Shown: one piece after another, positions 1-8,137 of the stretch
How positions within the stretch are numbered: position 1 is the stretch's first letter
Layout of the letters: every line of letters begins with the position of its first letter
DNA from: AC-51 sp963749895
GTDB lineage: Bacteria; Actinomycetota; UBA4738; HRBIN12
Assembly: GCA_963749895.1 (NCBI GenBank)
Contig: CAVVOG010000001.1
Span: forward strand, 434,001 to 498,000
Length of the DNA: 64,000 nt
Direction of reading: 5' to 3'
Translations under genes and position numbers: made by a program
The notes under the pieces: model-generated
What the model was told of the DNA's origin: nothing
The model's database searches: none
The model's input: only the letters and a program-made list of their open reading frames with translations

Positions 1-2
1 CC

Positions 3-47
3 GTCGCGTCGGCGATCGCCGGGTGGTCGGCCCTGTACGGCCCCTGA
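3..47 (+). CDS. C-terminal fragment of an upstream protein
   Basis: Only the last 14 codons are in the window, ending VASAIAGWSALYGP and a TGA at 45-47. The tail resembles the C-terminus of the next gene (VASAALGWSAWAWLRSR), so the missing gene may be a related membrane protein. The next start codon lies 9 bases on, suggesting one operon. Nothing more can be said from 45 bases. Confidence 0.4.
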   Translation, partial: VASAIAGWSALYGP

Positions 48-56
48 GGCCTCTCG

Positions 57-1175
57 ATGGCGGAGACCATCACCCCCGTGGTCTACGGGGGGCGGGGCAG
101 GTGGGCACGGGCTCTGGCGCTCCACGTCTCCGGCGCGACCCTCACCGCGGCGCTCTTCGGGGCCGTCTTGGGGGCGCTCGGCGCCGCGCTCGGGGCGCCG
201 TTCGGGCGGGCGGGACTGGCGCTGGTGTCCGCCGTCGCGGTGCTCTACGCCCTCGGCACGCTGCCGAGGGTGGACGTCACCGTTCCGCAGCTCCGCCGGC
301 AGGTGCCGGATTGGTGGCGCACGTTCTTCTCCCCAGGGGTGACGGCGTTCCTCTACGGCGCGGGGCTCGGGATCGGGTTCCTGACGTTCATGGCGACCGG
401 GGGTCTCGTCGTCGTCTCGATCGCCGCCGCCGTGACCGGCGAACCGCTGTTGGGGGCGGCCCTCGTGGCCCCGTTCGGGTTCGCCCGCGGGCTGTCGGCC
501 GTGACGTCGTTCCCCGTCCGGACCGAGGATGACGGCCAGCGGCTCGTCGCACGGCTCGTCGAGCGGTCCGAGTTCCCGCGACGAGCGGCGAACGGCGTCG
601 CTCTGCTCGTGGTGATGCTCCTGGCGGCCGTGGCGGTACCGGCGGCCGAGGCCGGTGGGTGGGGAGACCTGGCGGTCGCCGCGCTCGCCGTCGCGTTCGC
701 GTGGGCGGCGGTCTCGAAGCTCGTGACGTGGCGGCGATGGTCACGGACCCTCGCGGCGCACCGGCTCCCCACCGGGCTCGAGGACCTCGCGCGGTGGTCC
801 GTGCCGGTCGCGGAGCTGCTCGTTCCCACTCTCGCCCTGGTCGGGGTGCGGACGGCCGCCTCGGTCTGGGCGCTCGTGCTGCTCGTGGGGTTCAGCGTCG
901 AGGTGGTGCGGGTGCGACGCCGGGTCGGCCCCGGTGTGCCGTGTGGGTGCTTCGGCGGACGCGACGCGGTCGACGTCGGCGCCCTGTTGGCACGGAACCT
1001 CGGGCTCGGGGCGCTGGCGGTCGCAGGGATCGTGGGCGCGTCGGACGATGCGGTCCTCGCGTGGCCCGGCGCCCCCGGACCCGGGGAGGTGCTTCCGATG
1101 GTGCTGTCATCGGTCGGGATCGTCGCGTCGGCCGCTCTCGGGTGGTCGGCGTGGGCGTGGTTGAGGTCTCGTTGA
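57..1175 (+). CDS. MauE/DoxX-like polytopic membrane protein
   Basis: This is a 372-residue, very hydrophobic integral membrane protein with roughly nine predicted segments. The C-terminal third carries the VPCGCFGG motif typical of MauE (methylamine utilisation) and DoxX-related redox membrane proteins, where the paired cysteines are thought to handle disulfide exchange. The N-terminal half is a separate membrane bundle that I cannot assign. The ATG at 57 follows the previous stop by 9 bases and the next gene begins 17 bases after its stop, so these genes are probably co-transcribed. Role inferred: redox or thiol handling at the membrane; the substrate is unknown. Confidence 0.7.
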   Translation: MAETITPVVYGGRGRWARALALHVSGATLTAALFGAVLGALGAALGAPFGRAGLALVSAVAVLYALGTLPRVDVTVPQLRRQVPDWWRTFFSPGVTAFLYGAGLGIGFLTFMATGGLVVVSIAAAVTGEPLLGAALVAPFGFARGLSAVTSFPVRTEDDGQRLVARLVERSEFPRRAANGVALLVVMLLAAVAVPAAEAGGWGDLAVAALAVAFAWAAVSKLVTWRRWSRTLAAHRLPTGLEDLARWSVPVAELLVPTLALVGVRTAASVWALVLLVGFSVEVVRVRRRVGPGVPCGCFGGRDAVDVGALLARNLGLGALAVAGIVGASDDAVLAWPGAPGPGEVLPMVLSSVGIVASAALGWSAWAWLRSR

Positions 1176-1192
1176 GGGAAGGAACGGTGGAG

Positions 1193-1822
1193 ATGGTGCG
1201 TCGGTCCCGTATCGCAGGTGTCCTCGCGGCGGCGCTGGTCGTCGCGGTGGCCGGTCTCGCCTTCGCGGTGAGGGTCCGGATCACCGACCCCGACGACACG
1301 ACCGGCGTCCTCGACGTGCGGGAGGTTCGCTTCACCCATCCCTCGGGCGAGCCGCCGGCGTGGACCGTGATCACGGCCCGGAACTGGACGATCGGGTCGC
1401 TGTGGGACCGGGGTTACGTGTTCGTCCAGCTCGATGCGCGAGGTGCTCCCAGCGCGGATCACTACGCGCTGATCCGCTCCGACGGGCTCAGGTTGCGCGC
1501 CGACCTGTTCCGGGTGTTGCGAACCGATGGCGCCGACGTCCACCTGCGGACCCTGACCGTGTGGCGCAAGGCGAACGACAGCGTCTCGGTGAAGATCCCG
1601 CTCAAGGCGCTGCGGTTCGGTCCCTCACGGACCTCCTACCGCTGGTGGGTCGTGACCTCGCTGACGAGCGAGAAGTGTCCGAGGGGATGTCTCGACCGTG
1701 TGCCCGATGAGGGGAGCGTCGAGCAGTGGCGTCCGGGCATGTCGCCCACGCCGTCGCCGACGATCTCACCGACGCCGAGCGTGACGCCGTCGCCGACGGC
1801 CACGGCGCCACCGGCCGGATAG
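1193..1822 (+). CDS. Secreted or membrane-anchored protein of unknown function
   Basis: The 209-residue product starts with a basic N-terminus and a hydrophobic stretch (about residues 7-25) that would act as a signal peptide or anchor. The exported part has no motif I recognise; it contains two cysteines in a CPRGC arrangement near residue 165 and ends in a low-complexity Pro/Thr/Ser tail of about 25 residues, as seen in wall-spanning exported proteins. The ATG at 1193 is preferred over the in-frame GTG at 1187 because the GGGAAGGA ribosome site at 1176-1183 is better spaced. It is probably in an operon with the MauE-like gene. Confidence 0.65.
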   Translation: MVRRSRIAGVLAAALVVAVAGLAFAVRVRITDPDDTTGVLDVREVRFTHPSGEPPAWTVITARNWTIGSLWDRGYVFVQLDARGAPSADHYALIRSDGLRLRADLFRVLRTDGADVHLRTLTVWRKANDSVSVKIPLKALRFGPSRTSYRWWVVTSLTSEKCPRGCLDRVPDEGSVEQWRPGMSPTPSPTISPTPSVTPSPTATAPPAG

Positions 1823-1939
1823 CGCCTCAGCCGCTCGCGGACGCTGCTCGCGCCGTTCGCGCGATGCCAGGTACGCTTGGCGGACGCGGGAAGCCTGGCT
1901 CGGGGGGGCCGGCACGCCGTCACCCAGGAGGAGCGCGGG

Positions 1940-2896
1940 ATGCTCGCACCCAGGAACCCACAGGAACTGCTGATCGAGCTCGAGCCGGTCCTGAAGCGCG
2001 CGCTCGACCGTCACCTGGAGCAGTCCACCGAGTGGTACCCGCACGAGTACGTCCCGTACGAGCAGGGGCGCAACTACGTCGCCGAGCCCTGGGCCGCTGA
2101 GGATTCACGACTCCCCGACGTGGCGAAGGTCGCGATGGAGCTGAACCTCCTGACCGAGGACAACCTGCCCTACTACACGCTCGCGCTGACGCGGACGTTC
2201 GGACATACGGAGGCGTGGGACGAGTGGATCCGCCGCTGGACGGCGGAGGAGGGGCGCCACTCGATCGTGTTGCGTGACTACCTCACCGTGACCCGTGGGA
2301 TCGATCCGAAAGAGCTCGAGTCGAACCGGATGGACATGGTCCAGCGCGGCTTCTACCCGGAGTTCAGCGTCAAAGGGATGGCGCTCGACGGACTGGTCTA
2401 CACCTCGCTCCAGGAGCTCGCGACGCGGATCTCGCACCGCAACACGGGCACCGCCACCCAGGACGAGGGCGCGCTGACGATCCTCCAGCGGATCGCCGCC
2501 GACGAGAACCTCCACTACCTGTTCTACCGGGAGATGGGCGCGGCCGCGATCCAGCTGTGGCCCTCGGAGATGATGCTCGCCGTCAAGCGTCAGGTCCTGA
2601 ACTTCGCGATGCCGGGCGCGAACATGCCCGAGTTCAACGACCGCGCGAAGACGATGGCGCAGGCCGGCGTCTACAACTTCCGGATCCACCACGACCACAT
2701 CCTGGCTCCGGTGCTGTTGAAGCACTGGAGGATCGACCAGCTGGAAGGCCTGACCGACGAGGCCAGCGCGGCACGCGACGACGTGCTCCGTCACATGGCG
2801 AAGCTCGATCGGGTGGCCTCGAAGCTCGACGAGCGGCAGATCCCCGTGTGGGTGCGTGATCGCGAGGGTCCACCCGACGGAGCCGTCTCAGCCTGA
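1940..2896 (+). CDS. Acyl-ACP desaturase (ferritin-like diiron)
   Basis: The 318-residue protein belongs to the soluble stearoyl-ACP/acyl-ACP desaturase family found in plants and in mycobacteria (DesA type). These enzymes insert a cis double bond into an acyl chain carried on acyl carrier protein, using a diiron centre, oxygen and reduced ferredoxin. Both helical iron-binding motifs are visible: EEGRH near residue 106 and DENLH near residue 188. Length fits the family. The ATG at 1940 is preceded by an AGGAGG-type ribosome site at about 1926-1931; the longer in-frame ATG at 1877 lacks one. It is a stand-alone gene, probably for membrane lipid unsaturation. Confidence 0.9.
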   Translation: MLAPRNPQELLIELEPVLKRALDRHLEQSTEWYPHEYVPYEQGRNYVAEPWAAEDSRLPDVAKVAMELNLLTEDNLPYYTLALTRTFGHTEAWDEWIRRWTAEEGRHSIVLRDYLTVTRGIDPKELESNRMDMVQRGFYPEFSVKGMALDGLVYTSLQELATRISHRNTGTATQDEGALTILQRIAADENLHYLFYREMGAAAIQLWPSEMMLAVKRQVLNFAMPGANMPEFNDRAKTMAQAGVYNFRIHHDHILAPVLLKHWRIDQLEGLTDEASAARDDVLRHMAKLDRVASKLDERQIPVWVRDREGPPDGAVSA

Positions 2897-2939
2897 GCCT
2901 CATCCCAGGTCACACCGGCGTCGATAGACTCGGAAACGC

Positions 2940-3012
2940 GGGGACGTAGCTCAGTTGGTAGAGCACCTGCTTTGCAAGCAGGGGGTCGTCGGTTCGAGTC
3001 CGATCGTCTCCA
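2940..3012 (+). tRNA. tRNA-Ala (anticodon TGC)
   Basis: The cloverleaf folds fully: the acceptor stem pairs GGGGACG with CGTCTCC and the discriminator is A. The third acceptor pair is G:U, the alanine identity element. The anticodon stem CCTGC/GCAGG encloses TTTGCAA, giving anticodon TGC at 2973-2975. The T-arm has GGTTCGAGTCC. CCA is not fully encoded (CC then T follows). Confidence 0.97.
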
Positions 3013-3265
3013 CCTCGCTGATCTCGTCGCGCAGGCAGTCCTCGCGGACGGGGCACCTCCGGCAGATGCCGAGCAGCGCCGCGACCCGTGGCGGGGTTCT
3101 CGAGCCCGGCGCCGGGTTGAGCACCCGGCGCCAGTCGTCGTACGGGGGCACCGCACACGCGGCCTGCGACGTCCAGGGACGCGAGGCGATCGCCTGTAGG
3201 ACGGAGGGGGTGCCGGTGAGGCTGCCGGGATCACGGGTGACGCGGAGCCGGCGGGCGGTCGGCAC
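2951..3265 (-). pseudogene. WhiB-like iron-sulfur protein, C-terminally truncated
   Basis: The 104-residue reading frame contains the four WhiB-type cysteines with canonical spacing: C37, C68, C71 and C77 (CRRCPVREDC), which in the family bind a [4Fe-4S] cluster. The usual G[IV]WGG turn and basic DNA-binding tail after the last cysteine are missing. From about residue 85 the frame reads antisense through tRNA-Ala and stops inside it. Either the gene was cut by a deletion or insertion ending at the tRNA 3' end, or this is a short Wbl variant. No promoter or ribosome site was identified with confidence. Confidence 0.55.
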
Positions 3266-3325
3266 CGCCTGAGTAGGCGGCGGGGCTCAAGGAAGTACGG
3301 AGCGGGGGGGTCGTACGCTGCGCGT

Positions 3326-3478
3326 GTGGCGAACGACCAGCAGCGACCGTGGTGGAGCAGTGGGGAGTTCAATCTGTGGCCGCCGCCCCCGTGGGGTTGC
3401 CTACTCGCCGCCGTGCCGATCTACCTCGCGTTCAGGCTGACGAAGTGGGTGCTGCGTCGCATCGGGGCCTCCGAGTAG
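3326..3478 (+). CDS. Small tryptophan-rich single-pass membrane protein
   Basis: This 50-residue frame begins with GTG at 3326 and ends with TAG. The N-terminus is polar and tryptophan-rich (RPWWSSGEF, then LWPPPPWG), followed by one hydrophobic segment (about residues 27-40) and a basic C-terminus (LTKWVLRRIG), consistent with a small inner-membrane protein. I do not recognise a family. It sits between the WhiB-like remnant and the sigma factor gene. Support is compositional only, and no clear ribosome site is seen. Confidence 0.45.
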   Translation: MANDQQRPWWSSGEFNLWPPPPWGCLLAAVPIYLAFRLTKWVLRRIGASE

Positions 3479-3672
3479 AGATCCCGGCGAGTCGGGAAGG
3501 CGGGAGCGCCGCCGACGGACCAGATCGGAGAGCTGCGGACGCTGGGCGGACCGGGGTGCTCGGCGCCTCCGCCCTTCCCGACCGGCCTGCGAAGCCCTAC
3601 CGTGGGCGCGTCCGCGGGGGGGAACTTCGGGTGTCCTTCAGCGATATGGGCCGGTCGCGCATCCATGCTGTG

Positions 3673-4197
3673 ATGCGAGCGGAGGGTGAGGTTCTCAGGT
3701 TCCCCACGGACCGTGTCGAGGCATGGGCCCGCTTCGACACCTTCTTCCAGGAGGAACACGAGCGCCTCTTCAAGGCCCTCTACTTCGTCACCGGGAACCG
3801 CCATGACGCGGAAGAGGTGATGCAGGACGCGTTCTTGAAGCTCTGGGAGCGCTGGGACTCGATCCACGAGATCGAGGACCCGACCGGCTACCTGTTCCGC
3901 GTCGGCCTCAACGGGTTCCGTATGCGACGCCGCCGTGCGGCGATGTCGATCCGGAAGGTGGTCCCGGCGCCGGAGGCACGAGACCTGTTCCTCGACGCGG
4001 AGATGCGAACCGACGTGCGAGCGATGCTGCTCGGACTCACCCCGCGGCAGAGGGCGGCCCTCCTGCTCGTTGACCTGCTCGGCTACCCGTCCGAGCAGGC
4101 GGGGAGCATCCTCGGCGTCCGACCGTCGACCGTGAGGGCCCTTGCCACGCAAGGTCGCCGGGCCCTGCGAGCGGAGGAAGGAGCGCGGGATGCCTGA
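3673..4197 (+). CDS. ECF-type RNA polymerase sigma factor
   Basis: The 174-residue product has the two domains of extracytoplasmic-function sigma-70 factors. Region 2 spans about residues 16-75 (FFQEEHERLFKALY, then DAEEVMQDAFLKLW, the core-binding and -10 recognition helices). Region 4 spans about residues 115-165 (LTPRQRAALLL and a helix-turn-helix with STVRALATQGRRAL). The open frame extends much further upstream, but that part overlaps a small gene and lacks domain content. ATG 3673 and ATG 3646 are both possible starts. The last 8 bases overlap the next gene, a membrane protein that may control it. Confidence 0.85.
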   Translation: MRAEGEVLRFPTDRVEAWARFDTFFQEEHERLFKALYFVTGNRHDAEEVMQDAFLKLWERWDSIHEIEDPTGYLFRVGLNGFRMRRRRAAMSIRKVVPAPEARDLFLDAEMRTDVRAMLLGLTPRQRAALLLVDLLGYPSEQAGSILGVRPSTVRALATQGRRALRAEEGARDA

Positions 4198-4993
4198 CGT
4201 GCAGGAGGTGTTCCGCATGTCCACGCACGACGTCAAGCCCGATCCCGGTGCGCTCGAACGGCAGCACACCCACCAGCGTCGCCGGAGCGTCGGGAAGAAG
4301 GTCGGTGCCTTCGCCGTGGCGGCCGCGATCGGCCTGCTAGCGGTCGGCCTGATCCTGACGCAGACCGGTGGCACTGCCCCGACCCCGGTCGGCGACCCGA
4401 CGCCGCCGCCGATCAGCCTGCAATCTCCGCCGCCCCCCTCGGCGGATGCGGTCGCGGAGAAGGTCGCGAGGGGCTTCCTCGGTGCGTACGGGGCCTTCGC
4501 CCCGAAGAGGGCGATGTCCTACGTCGCCGACGACGCCGATCTTTCGGGCCTGATCGAAACGCAGGTGTCGGCCGACCAGCAGGGCCTGTCCCTGCAGCTC
4601 GCCTTCTTCGAGGCCGAGGGCTACGAGCAGACCATCACCTCGTGCACGACGTCCCCCTTCGGCGACGACACCGCGGTCACATGCGGGTTCGACTTCCATG
4701 CGATCCGGTCAGGTGAGATCGGTCGCGGCCCGTTCAGCGGCAGCGACTTCACGCTGATCGTTCGCGACGGGGAGATCACCCGAGCCACGATGCACTGGGA
4801 TGTCGAAGGGTTCTCCCCGCAGGTGTGGGAGCCCTTCGCCGAGTGGGTGTCCACGGCGCATCCGAAGGACGCGGAGGTGATGTACGTGGACGATACGCTC
4901 AGCAACTTCCGGCTCACCGAGGAGTCGATCCGGCTCTGGGAGCAGCGCTCGAGGGAGTACGTGAAGGCGGTCCGTAGCGGCGACGCCGAGTGA
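4190..4993 (+). CDS. Single-pass membrane protein coupled to the sigma factor
   Basis: The 267-residue protein has a short cytoplasmic N-terminus, a basic stretch (HQRRRSVGKK), one membrane segment at about residues 37-57, a Pro-rich linker and an extracytoplasmic domain resembling a nuclear-transport-factor-2-like or DUF4440-type fold by its pattern only. The ATG at 4190 overlaps the sigma gene stop by 8 bases and has a GAGGAAGGA ribosome site at 4173-4181, so translation is coupled. Position and topology suggest an anti-sigma factor or sensor partner, although no zinc-binding anti-sigma motif is present. Function is inferred from context. Confidence 0.7.
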   Translation: MPDVQEVFRMSTHDVKPDPGALERQHTHQRRRSVGKKVGAFAVAAAIGLLAVGLILTQTGGTAPTPVGDPTPPPISLQSPPPPSADAVAEKVARGFLGAYGAFAPKRAMSYVADDADLSGLIETQVSADQQGLSLQLAFFEAEGYEQTITSCTTSPFGDDTAVTCGFDFHAIRSGEIGRGPFSGSDFTLIVRDGEITRATMHWDVEGFSPQVWEPFAEWVSTAHPKDAEVMYVDDTLSNFRLTEESIRLWEQRSREYVKAVRSGDAE

Positions 4994-5002
4994 TCGGTCG
5001 CG

Positions 5003-5581
5003 TCAGTCTGCCGGCGGCGGCTTCTGGCCCGGCATGAGGTCGACCTCGGACTCGTGCCAGGCGGGGCTGTCGCCGGCGGTCTTCACGTTGAAGCCGTAGT
5101 CGAACACGAGCGACCCACCGATCGCGGCGCCGACGAACATCAACAGAGCGGCCGCGAGCGACAGTCCGAGCGACAGGGTCGAGGTCGCCGGGTCGTCCCA
5201 CATCCCGCGGCGCGTCATGATGTTCACCGACACGAGCGCCGACATCGCGATCATCGTCACGGCGTGCGCGTTGGCGGTCCTGCGAGCCTGTGTGCCCTTG
5301 GGCGCCGAGCGCCACCAGTCCACGAGCCCGGTGAGCGATGCGAAGGCGCCCACGATCGCGCCGCCGACCAGCACCCAGGTCACAGCATGGAACATCTCCT
5401 GCGCCCACGACGCGTCGCTCCAGACCCACGAGAGGGTGTCCCCCGCGGCCGCCAGGACGTAGGCGCCGATCGGCACGTCGGTCAACGGCGGATGGAACGG
5501 CTTGCCGCTGAACCCACGGAGACCGAGGAACTTCCTGCCCTTGAGCGTGAGCGCCGGTCGGAACGAGAAACGTCGTGGCAT
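5003..5581 (-). CDS. DUF2231 membrane protein
   Basis: The 192-residue protein shows the DUF2231 hallmark near residues 27-39 (KPFHPPLTDVPIG) and about four membrane segments. Members of this family are small bacterial membrane proteins, some linked to heme or redox chemistry, with no agreed function. The start at 5581 is chosen over the longer frame because it has a GAGGGGGG ribosome site directly upstream and removes an unlikely Arg/Pro-rich leader. It is convergent with the sigma-operon membrane gene, with only a 9-base gap. Confidence 0.8.
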   Translation of the reverse strand: MPRRFSFRPALTLKGRKFLGLRGFSGKPFHPPLTDVPIGAYVLAAAGDTLSWVWSDASWAQEMFHAVTWVLVGGAIVGAFASLTGLVDWWRSAPKGTQARRTANAHAVTMIAMSALVSVNIMTRRGMWDDPATSTLSLGLSLAAALLMFVGAAIGGSLVFDYGFNVKTAGDSPAWHESEVDLMPGQKPPPAD

Positions 5582-5766
5582 CGAACCCCCCTCGTCGGAT
5601 GCAGGTCCCGAACCTATCCCATGTGCCCTGGCCGGGTGAAGCGGTGGCCGCACCGCCATCCAGAACGTCCGAACCGATCAGCCAGCTCGAGGGGGCTCAG
5701 ACGGGACCCGGGTCGGCCTGCATGACCCGCTCGTGCGACGGGTGACCTGAGCGACTTGCCGTCATC

Positions 5767-7158
5767 GTGCGACCCATCGAGTATCCACACGTGGATCCAC
5801 AGCCGCGTTTCGCATGGAACGGCGACAGCACGGTCGCCTACGAGGTCGTGGGGGATGGCCCCATCGACCTCGTGTACATGCCGGGCTACATCAACAACCT
5901 GGAGGCCGTCTGGGAGAACCCCCTGATGGCGCGCTTCTTGAAGCGCCTCTCGTCCTTCTCCCGGCTCATCGTGATCGACCGCAGGGGGATGGGGCTGTCG
6001 GACCGCCTCTCGCCGGAGGATCTCCCCGCCCTCGAAGAGCTGATGGACGACGTCGACGCGGTCCTGGATGCCGCAGGGTCCGAACGATCGGTGATCTTCG
6101 GGACCTCTGACTGCGGCGCGATCGGCGCGATGTACGCGGCGTCGCACCCAGACAGGACCGCCGGCTTGATCGTCTACGCGTCCTCGCCCTCGGGTGTCGA
6201 CCCGGGCGATTGGGGGACCGCTTCCACCGACGTGTCGTGGGACGAGGAGGGGTGGCAGACGTTCCTCCACGACGTGCGTACCCGGTGGGGCACCCTCGAG
6301 TACGCCGAAGAGTCGCTGTCGTGGATCGATCCGTCGCTGAAGGGCGATCGACGGATGGTCGAGTGGTGGGCGCGCTTCCAGCGACTCTCGGTGACCCCCA
6401 CCACGCTGATCGCGGTCGCGACGAACTACATGAAGCTCGACGTCCGCCCGATCCTTCCGACGATCGGCGTCCCGACCCTCGTCATGTCGCGGAGCGGAGA
6501 CCTCCTCGAACCGGCAGCCGCCGGGCGTGACTACGCCGACCGGATCCCGGGCGCCTCGTTCGTGGAGCTGGCCGGTTCCGACCACCATCCGTGGGCGGGT
6601 GATCAGGACGCGGTCCTCGCCGAGGTCGAGCGCTTCGTTCGCTCGGTCCGTCGGGAGGAGGCCGCAGCCGATCGCGTGCTCGCGACCGTGCTATTCACCG
6701 ACATCGTGGACTCGACCGCGCAGGCGGCCACCCTCGGCGACGCCGGGTGGCGCGAGGTCCGTGAACAGCACGACGGCATCGTTCGTGGTCAGCTCGGGCG
6801 GTTCCGCGGCCGCGAGATCAAGACGATGGGCGACGGGTTCCTGGCGACCTTCGACGGGCCCGCGCGGGGCATCCGGTGCGCCCGCGCGATCGCCGACGCG
6901 GTCTCGTCGCTCGGCGTCGAGGTTCGGTGCGGCCTCCACACGGGCGAGGTCGAACTCGACGGAGCCGATGTGTCCGGCATCGCCGTGGCGATCGGCGCGC
7001 GCGTCGGGGCGATCGCCGGCCCGTCGGAAGTGCTCGTGTCGCAGACCGTGAAGGACCTCGTCGTGGGGAGTGGTCTGGCCTTCGAGGACCGAGGTGTCGA
7101 GCGGCTCAAGGGAGTGCCCGACGAGTGGCACCTCTACGCCGCCGTCGGCGACGCCTGA
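5767..7158 (+). CDS. Alpha/beta hydrolase fused to class III adenylate/guanylate cyclase
   Basis: The 463-residue protein is a two-domain fusion. Residues 1-290 form an alpha/beta hydrolase with a nucleophile elbow GTSDCG and a late histidine in GSDHHPW. Residues 300-460 form a class III nucleotide cyclase homology domain: FTDIVDST carries a metal-binding aspartate, KTMGDG the second, and RCGLHTGEV with GVERLKGV are typical family segments. Such fusions are common in soil actinobacteria and would make a cyclic nucleotide under control of a small-molecule-binding hydrolase-like sensor; that coupling is inference. Translation starts at GTG 5767. The protein lacks membrane segments and is probably cytoplasmic. 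Confidence 0.88.
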   Translation: MRPIEYPHVDPQPRFAWNGDSTVAYEVVGDGPIDLVYMPGYINNLEAVWENPLMARFLKRLSSFSRLIVIDRRGMGLSDRLSPEDLPALEELMDDVDAVLDAAGSERSVIFGTSDCGAIGAMYAASHPDRTAGLIVYASSPSGVDPGDWGTASTDVSWDEEGWQTFLHDVRTRWGTLEYAEESLSWIDPSLKGDRRMVEWWARFQRLSVTPTTLIAVATNYMKLDVRPILPTIGVPTLVMSRSGDLLEPAAAGRDYADRIPGASFVELAGSDHHPWAGDQDAVLAEVERFVRSVRREEAAADRVLATVLFTDIVDSTAQAATLGDAGWREVREQHDGIVRGQLGRFRGREIKTMGDGFLATFDGPARGIRCARAIADAVSSLGVEVRCGLHTGEVELDGADVSGIAVAIGARVGAIAGPSEVLVSQTVKDLVVGSGLAFEDRGVERLKGVPDEWHLYAAVGDA

Positions 7159-7172
7159 AGCCCGTCGAGCAC

Positions 7173-7187
7173 GAAGGCTCTGCCTTC
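7173..7187. terminator. Short hairpin between convergent genes
   Basis: A perfect 6-bp stem, GAAGGC with GCCTTC, closes a 3-base loop between two convergent genes, 15 bases after the cyclase stop and just before the propeller gene stop. It has no clear T-run, so termination is only suggested by position. Confidence 0.35.
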
Positions 7188-7188
7188 C

Positions 7189-8106
7189 TCAGGGGAGGGG
7201 TTGCCAGTCGGCCTGGGTCGAGGCGTACGGCCGGTCCCGCAAGCGCCGCAGGCTCGTCCCGTCGGCGTCCATCAGCCACAGATCCGGCAGGAACAGCTCG
7301 CCGCGGTCGCTGGTGAACACGATCGAGGTCCCGCTCGGCGCGTACGCGGGCTCGGCGTCCCACTGACCGTGGGTGAGCGCCACGAACCCGGTCCCGTTCG
7401 GGTCGACGGTCGCCACCTTCGAGATGTTGGCGAACGTCCGCTGGAACACGATCAGCGAGCCGTCGGGTGACCACCCGACCTGGTGGTCGTAGCCGGGTGA
7501 GGTCGTCACCCGGCGGGTTGCCCCGGTGGCGAGGTCGAGGACCCACAGGTCGCCCACGTCGCCCTGATCGAACCCTCTCGTGAACGCGATCGTGGTGCCG
7601 TCGGGCGACCAGGCGGGCTCGAACTCGTTGCTGGGCCACGTGGTCACCCGGCGCACATGGGAACCGTCGACCCGCATCGTGGCGAGGTCGGGACCCTTCA
7701 TCGAGAAGACCGTGGCGACCAGCCATCTGCCGTTCGGGGACCAGGCGGGGTCCCGCACGTCGATCCCGGTCGTCAGCCGGCGGAGGTCGCCTCCGTCCGC
7801 AGCCATCGACCACAGGGATCCGTGTCCGAAGGGGGCCTTCGTCCGCCAGAACGCGATCCGGGTGCCGTCGGGGCTCCAGGCGGGCGCGAACTCCATGCGC
7901 AACGGAGTCCGGGTGAGTCGGACCAGGTCCGTCCCGTCGGGGGCCATCGAGAACAGGTCGGTCTGGGTGAGCTGTTCGCGCGGAACCGGAGCTTCGTACG
8001 AGAAGACGATGCGACCGTCGGTCCCAGGGGCCGTGCCGACCGCCCGAGGCACCGGCACCAGCGCCCCACCTGCGAGCATCGCGACGACCAGGAAGATCCT
8101 GCGCAC
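7189..8106 (-). CDS. Exported TolB-like beta-propeller protein
   Basis: The 305-residue protein begins with a signal peptide (VRRIFLVVAMLAGGALVPV, cleavage probably after the alanine-rich stretch) and then repeats WD40/PD40-type blades of about 40-45 residues. Each blade has a DLFSMAPDGTDLVRLT-like strand pair followed by PAWSPDGTRIAF. These TolB-type propellers act as protein or ligand interaction platforms outside the membrane; no catalytic residues are evident. GTG at 8106 is preferred to TTG at 8109 because of its spacing from GGGAGG. It converges on the cyclase gene and may be a stand-alone gene. Confidence 0.82.
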   Translation of the reverse strand: MRRIFLVVAMLAGGALVPVPRAVGTAPGTDGRIVFSYEAPVPREQLTQTDLFSMAPDGTDLVRLTRTPLRMEFAPAWSPDGTRIAFWRTKAPFGHGSLWSMAADGGDLRRLTTGIDVRDPAWSPNGRWLVATVFSMKGPDLATMRVDGSHVRRVTTWPSNEFEPAWSPDGTTIAFTRGFDQGDVGDLWVLDLATGATRRVTTSPGYDHQVGWSPDGSLIVFQRTFANISKVATVDPNGTGFVALTHGQWDAEPAYAPSGTSIVFTSDRGELFLPDLWLMDADGTSLRRLRDRPYASTQADWQPLP

Positions 8107-8137
8107 CAACGCCTCCCGAGGTCAGTATGCGCGTCGG

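Noticed and set aside
2910..3158. Minus-strand ORF with TRTDDPLLAKQ-like text
   Set aside because: This is a familiar spurious translation of the antisense strand of a tRNA gene and its flank.
3349..3672. Longer start for the sigma factor
   Set aside because: The extra 108 residues have no sigma homology and overlap the small membrane ORF in another frame. Starts at 3646 or 3673 fit the family length.
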